This document shows positions 60,757 through 64,000 of a stretch of 64,000 nt of DNA, one piece after another; position 1 is the first letter of the stretch; every line of letters begins with the position of its first letter. The translations under genes and the position numbers were made by a program. The stretch is taken from positions 682,001 to 746,000 of the forward strand of contig CAWEQO010000001.1 in assembly GCA_963811225.1 (NCBI GenBank), in the 5' to 3' direction. The notes beneath the pieces are model-generated. The model did no database searches and was not told where the DNA came from. It saw only the letters and a program-made list of their open reading frames with translations. This DNA is from CAWEQO01 sp963811225 (lineage in GTDB: Bacteria; Chloroflexota; Anaerolineae; Anaerolineales; Anaerolineaceae).

Positions 60757-60855
60757 AGAGAGAAGAGAACAGAGAGTAAAGAACAGCCAAAGCGTTCTCA
60801 GGGTTTTCACCGCTGTAACTACTCTCTACTCTCTGTTCTCCACTCTCTTTCTCAA
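60757..60855. repeat. AGAGAACAG-family palindrome between T-box and pheS
   Basis: The left arm (about 60757-60786) consists of GAGAACAGAGAGTAAAGAACAG units. The right arm (about 60814-60853) has CTACTCTCTACTCTCTGTTCTCC. The inverted pair lies between the terminator of the T-box leader and the pheS ribosome-binding site, so it would fold in the mRNA leader. Confidence 0.65.
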
Positions 60856-60865
60856 CGGAGGCATG

Positions 60866-61909
60866 ATGACAGAACAGAACGATACCCTTCAAAACCTCGA
60901 CCAGATCCAGTCGAGCGGGCTGGAGGCGCTCGAAAAGGTGAAGGATGAGGCCGGGCTACAGGCCTGGCGGACGGCGCACCTGGGCCGCAGCTCTGCGGTG
61001 ATGCAGGTGTTCAGCGGGCTGGGTAAGGTACCCAAGGATCTGCGGCCTGAGGTGGGCCGGCGCGCAAACGAGGTGCGCACGGCGCTGGAGAACGCGCTCG
61101 ATGAGCGCAGTGAGCAGATGCGCCAGGCGGCGCTCAAGAAGAGCCTGGAGACCGAACGCCTGGACGTGACCCTGCCGGGGCGGCCGTTCACACGCGGCCG
61201 GCTGCACGTGGTCACGCAGACGCTGCGTGAGATCTACCGTGTGTTCGGCGACATGGGCTTCCAGGTGTACCGCTCGCCGGACGTAGAGACAGACGAGATG
61301 AATTTTGGGCTGCTTAACATCCCGCCCTACCATCCTGCCCGAGATATGTGGGACACGTTCCACACCACCACGCCGGACGTGGTGCTGCGCACACACACCT
61401 CACCGGGGCAGATCCACGTCATGCGCGAGAGCGTACCCAACCCGGTTCGGGCGATCCTGCCGGGGATGTGCTACCGCTACGAGCAGATCAGCGCCCGCTC
61501 GGAGATCCAGTTCAACCAGGTGGAGGTGCTGGCGGTGGGGCATAACATCACCTTCGGCGACCTGAAGGGCACCCTGGACGAGTTCGCCAAGCGTATGTTC
61601 GGCGAGAACGTGCGCACGCGGCTGCGCCCGTCGTACTTCCCGTTCACCGAGCCGAGCGGCGAGATGGACGTGGAGTGCTTCGTGTGCGGCGGTGAAGGCT
61701 GCAGCATCTGCAAAGGCTCCGGCTGGCTGGAGATCCTGGGCTGCGGCATGGTGCACCCGACGGTGCTGCGCAACGGCGGCTACGATCCCGAGGAGTTCAG
61801 CGGCTTCGCCGCAGGCATGGGACCAGAACGCATTGCAATCCTGCGCCACCGCATCGAGGACATCCGCAACTTCTGGGCGAACGATTTGCGGTTCTTGGAG
61901 CAGTTCTAG
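60866..61909 (+). CDS. pheS: Phenylalanyl-tRNA synthetase alpha subunit
   Basis: 347 residues from the ATG at 60866 (ACGGAGG 5 nt upstream; another ATG 3 nt earlier is too close). Class II synthetase: N-terminal coiled coil (about 1-90), motif 1 near PDVETDEMNFGLLNIPPYHPARDMWDTFH, motif 2 RAILPGMCYRYEQISARSEIQFNQVEVL, and motif 3 GFAAGMGPERIAILRHRIEDIR. The FVCGGEGCSICKGSGWLEILGCGMVHP region has a Cys cluster that could hold zinc, as in some bacterial PheS. Pairs with PheT to charge tRNA-Phe. It is controlled by the T-box and separated from pheT by an inserted gene. Confidence 0.95.
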   Translation: MTEQNDTLQNLDQIQSSGLEALEKVKDEAGLQAWRTAHLGRSSAVMQVFSGLGKVPKDLRPEVGRRANEVRTALENALDERSEQMRQAALKKSLETERLDVTLPGRPFTRGRLHVVTQTLREIYRVFGDMGFQVYRSPDVETDEMNFGLLNIPPYHPARDMWDTFHTTTPDVVLRTHTSPGQIHVMRESVPNPVRAILPGMCYRYEQISARSEIQFNQVEVLAVGHNITFGDLKGTLDEFAKRMFGENVRTRLRPSYFPFTEPSGEMDVECFVCGGEGCSICKGSGWLEILGCGMVHPTVLRNGGYDPEEFSGFAAGMGPERIAILRHRIEDIRNFWANDLRFLEQF

Positions 61910-61910
61910 G

Positions 61911-61952
61911 GAGAAAGAGAATAGAGAATAGAGAGTAGAGAACAGTAAAAGC
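61911..61952. repeat. AGAGAACAG-family repeat, left side of the S23 cassette
   Basis: GAGAAAGAGAATAGAGAATAGAGAGTAGAGAACAG starts immediately after the pheS stop. An inverted near-identical copy is at 62530-62566, so the two bracket the four-helix-bundle gene. Confidence 0.7.
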
Positions 61953-62045
61953 AAAAACAGGTAAGACCTCTCTATCCCTCAAATCTTTATCACGAAGCAG
62001 TAACGAATCTGTGTTCGCTTATCTCCATTCTCTCCTGGAGGGATT

Positions 62046-62513
62046 ATGAGCAGCGATGGCTTAGCCCGGTTGACGACCTGGAAAAAAGCAAAAGATTTTA
62101 CCGTACTGATCTACATGGAAGCAGTGACAAAGCTGCCCCCGGAAGAGAAGTGGGGGCTCGCCAGTCAATTGCGCCGGTCGGCGGCCAGCATACCGGCAAA
62201 CATTGCAGAAGGCTATAGGCGCTTTTACTACCAGGAAAACATCCGGTTTTGCTACATTGCCCGGGGTTCACTCGAGGAAACGCTCAGTCACCTGATCCTG
62301 ACTCATGACCTATCCTATCTTCCCACGGAAACGTTCCAAAAACTGGTTGGCCGCGGCGATGAATTGGTCCGTATGATCAATGGTTACATCGAATACCTGA
62401 AGCGCTCTCGCCAGGGAGCGAATGAACCGGGCGCTACTTATGAAATCAATGAAAGGACCGGAGATGAGTACTTTGAGTTGCCGGATGCTTCAATCGAAGA
62501 TCCAGCAGATTGA
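62046..62513 (+). CDS. Four-helix-bundle protein (S23/23S rRNA-intervening-sequence family)
   Basis: 155 residues. The family core is clear: WKKAKDFTVLIYMEAVTKLPPEEKWGLASQLRRSAASIPANIAEGYRR, then YYQENIRFCYIARGSLEETLSHLILTHDL. S23 proteins occur in 23S rRNA intervening sequences, near diversity-generating retroelements (Avd) and alone; they form pentamers or bind nucleic acid. Here it sits between pheS and pheT, which are adjacent in most bacteria, and is bracketed by inverted AGAGAACAG repeats. An extended C-terminal tail (from about 125) is acidic and not part of the fold. TGGAGGG precedes the ATG. Confidence 0.9.
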   Translation: MSSDGLARLTTWKKAKDFTVLIYMEAVTKLPPEEKWGLASQLRRSAASIPANIAEGYRRFYYQENIRFCYIARGSLEETLSHLILTHDLSYLPTETFQKLVGRGDELVRMINGYIEYLKRSRQGANEPGATYEINERTGDEYFELPDASIEDPAD

Positions 62514-62529
62514 TCTGAGCAAATGTAGT

Positions 62530-62566
62530 CACTGCTCTCTACTCTCTGTTCTCTACTCTCTTTCTT
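62530..62566. repeat. AGAGAACAG-family repeat, right side of the S23 cassette
   Basis: CACTGCTCTCTACTCTCTGTTCTCTACTCTCTTTCT is the inverted counterpart of 61911-61952. AGGAGG for pheT follows within 5 nt. Confidence 0.7.
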
Positions 62567-62580
62567 AGGAGGTTTTATCC

Positions 62581-64000
62581 ATGAAACTACCCTTATCCTG
62601 GCTAAAAGATTTTGTTGACATCACCCTCGATATCGAAGAGCTGGCTAAGCTGTTGACCATGGCCGGGCTCGAGGTCGAGGGGATCGAGCTGGTTGGGCTG
62701 CCGATGCCGCCCGGCGAGAAGCACGAGTTCAAGTACGCCGGCCTATCGTGGGACCCGGAGACGATCGTGGTGGCGCAGATCGATGAGGTCATGCCGCACC
62801 CGAATGCCGACCGGCTGGTGCTGTGTCGTCTGAACGACGGACAGCAGGAGCAAACTGTGCTGACCGGCGCGCCGAACCTGTATCCGTTCAAGGGCGAAGG
62901 CCCACTGCCTACGCCGATCAAGGTGGCCTATGCCAAAGAGGGCGCGAAGATCTACGACGGACACCAGCCCGGGCAGGTGCTGACCACCCTTAAACGTGCC
63001 AAGATCCGCGGCGTGGAGTCGTACTCGATGGTCTGCTCCGAGAAGGAGCTGGGCATCTCCGAGGAGCATGAGGGCGTTATCTTCCTCGACCCGGACGCCC
63101 CAACCGGTATGCCGCTGGTCGAGTACATGGGTGACGCCGTGTTCGAGATCTCGATCCTGCCCAACATGATCCGGGATGCCAACGTGGTGGGCGTGGCGCG
63201 CGAGGTGGCCGCGCTGACCGGCAAGGAACTGCGCAAACCGGAACCCAAGCTGGCCTCGGACGGCCCGCCGGTCGGCGAGGACGTGCGCATCGAGATCAGC
63301 GACCCCGAGCTCAACCCGCGCTTCGTGGCCGGGCTGGTGCGCAACGTCAAGCCGCAGCCATCGCCCTACTGGGTGCAGCGCCGCCTGCGCCTGGCCGGGA
63401 TGCGCCCGATCAACAGCGTGGTCGACGCCACCAACTACGTCATGCTGGAGGTGGGCGAACCGCTGCACGCCTTCGACTACGACCTGCTGGTGAAGCGCAA
63501 TAACGGCCTGCCGCCGACGATCATCACCCGCACCGCCGAGCCGGGCGAAAAGCTCAAGACCCTGGATGGGGTCGAACGCACACTGGACGACTTCACCGAG
63601 CTGGTGGCCGATACCGCCGGGGCGCTGTCGATCGCGGGCGTGATGGGCGGCGAGGAGAGCGAAGTCACCGCAGAGACGCGCAACGTGCTGCTAGAGGGGG
63701 CTTCATGGAATTTCATTAACATCCGCAAGACCATGTCATCCCAGCGCATGAACTCCGAGGCGGGCTACCGCTTCGCGCGCGGCATCCACCCACGCGTCGC
63801 CAAGCAGGGCGTGGAGCTGGGCGTCGACCGGATCGCGCAGTGGAGCGGCGGCGAGATCGCCTACGGGCTGATCGACGTCTATCCTAACCCGATGGAAAAC
63901 CCGCTAGTCGACCTGACCCCGCAAGACGTCAAGCGCCTGCTGGGCATCGACCTGACGCCGCAGCAAATCGCCGACCTGCTGCAAGGGCTGGAGTTCGAGA
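62581..64000 (+). CDS. pheT: Phenylalanyl-tRNA synthetase beta subunit (partial, runs off the right edge)
   Basis: The first 473 residues are in the window and open to the end. The start MKLPLSWLKDFVDI is standard and AGGAGG precedes it. Residues about 40-160 form the EMAP-like tRNA-binding domain (VVAQIDEVMPHPNADRLVLC); the B3/B4 editing domain spans about 220-400 (INSVVDATNYVMLEVGEPLHAFDYD, GVMGGEESEV, YRFARGIHP), followed by the start of the B5 domain (LTPQDVKRLLGIDLTPQQI). With PheS it forms the alpha2-beta2 enzyme; the beta subunit corrects mischarged Tyr-tRNA-Phe. It should be co-transcribed with pheS through the S23 gene. Confidence 0.95.
   Translation, partial: MKLPLSWLKDFVDITLDIEELAKLLTMAGLEVEGIELVGLPMPPGEKHEFKYAGLSWDPETIVVAQIDEVMPHPNADRLVLCRLNDGQQEQTVLTGAPNLYPFKGEGPLPTPIKVAYAKEGAKIYDGHQPGQVLTTLKRAKIRGVESYSMVCSEKELGISEEHEGVIFLDPDAPTGMPLVEYMGDAVFEISILPNMIRDANVVGVAREVAALTGKELRKPEPKLASDGPPVGEDVRIEISDPELNPRFVAGLVRNVKPQPSPYWVQRRLRLAGMRPINSVVDATNYVMLEVGEPLHAFDYDLLVKRNNGLPPTIITRTAEPGEKLKTLDGVERTLDDFTELVADTAGALSIAGVMGGEESEVTAETRNVLLEGASWNFINIRKTMSSQRMNSEAGYRFARGIHPRVAKQGVELGVDRIAQWSGGEIAYGLIDVYPNPMENPLVDLTPQDVKRLLGIDLTPQQIADLLQGLEFE

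Noticed and set aside
1..64000. tRNA or rRNA genes
   Set aside because: I looked for T-loop and anticodon-arm signatures and conserved rRNA stretches on both strands and found none that were convincing.

Overview
The window looks like part of a GC-rich Chloroflexota chromosome, most likely Anaerolineae-like. I infer this from several things: a MASE3 sensor kinase, a BTAD-type regulator, lipoproteins and membrane proteins with Thr/Pro-rich linkers, a sortase with an LPxTG protein, a zinc-ribbon/DWL-repeat protein beside DUF6754, and many genes with a perfect -10 box only 6-7 nt before the ATG (leaderless transcripts). I see no rRNA, tRNA or CRISPR array.

Layout. 0-10 kb: an orphan MASE3 histidine kinase, a large BTAD regulator, small unknown proteins, a YhhN-like protein and an MFS sugar symporter. 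10-16.3 kb (minus strand): a KimA-like K+ importer with a small membrane protein and a KdpD/KdpE-like two-component pair, then a xylulokinase-like FGGY kinase. 16.7-24 kb: a MoxR/VWA (CoxD/CoxE-like) pair, a haem-binding protein, a sortase, a class V aminotransferase, a CPBP protease and a DUF4013 protein. 24.2-28 kb: an IclR-HTH/flavin-barrel regulator driving an SsuA/THI5-like ABC importer. 28.5-38 kb: a PIG-L deacetylase and a tight eight-gene envelope cluster (small protein, DUF6754, two polytopic membrane proteins, zinc-ribbon/DWL-repeat protein, actin-like MutL/GlmL ATPase, a biotinyl/KOW-like protein, LPKTG protein). 38-47 kb: phosphoglucomutase, DUF389-SH3, HAD, sugar transferase, trpS, S66 peptidase, aminoglycoside-phosphotransferase-like kinase. 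47.3-52.3 kb: a cold-shock gene with an attenuator-like leader, an intact ISAs1-type insertion sequence, Yip1, a Ca2+/H+ antiporter and DUF389. 52.3-60 kb: YcaQ-like glycosylase, Gfo/Idh oxidoreductase, Mut7-C protein, GH13 enzyme, GNAT, DUF72. 60.4-64 kb: a T-box leader, pheS, a four-helix-bundle (S23) gene wedged in the operon, and the start of pheT.

Two window-wide patterns stand out. First, nine otherwise coherent genes are each broken by single-base +1 frameshifts (ten events, all the same polarity, all explainable by one extra base in a 2-4 nt run), and a tenth, small gene is broken by a different shift. Sequencing or assembly error is the simplest explanation. Second, intergenic DNA is filled with long, often perfect hairpins and degenerate repeats of two families (AGAGAACAG-type and CAATTGCC-type). 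The first family also brackets the four-helix-bundle gene between pheS and pheT, which suggests a mobile cassette. The repeats also supply the C-terminal codons of two proteins.

The best candidate for an undescribed system is the eight-gene cluster at 29.4-38.0 kb: an actin-like ATPase without any mutase partner, encoded with membrane proteins, a DWL-repeat adaptor and a sortase substrate.
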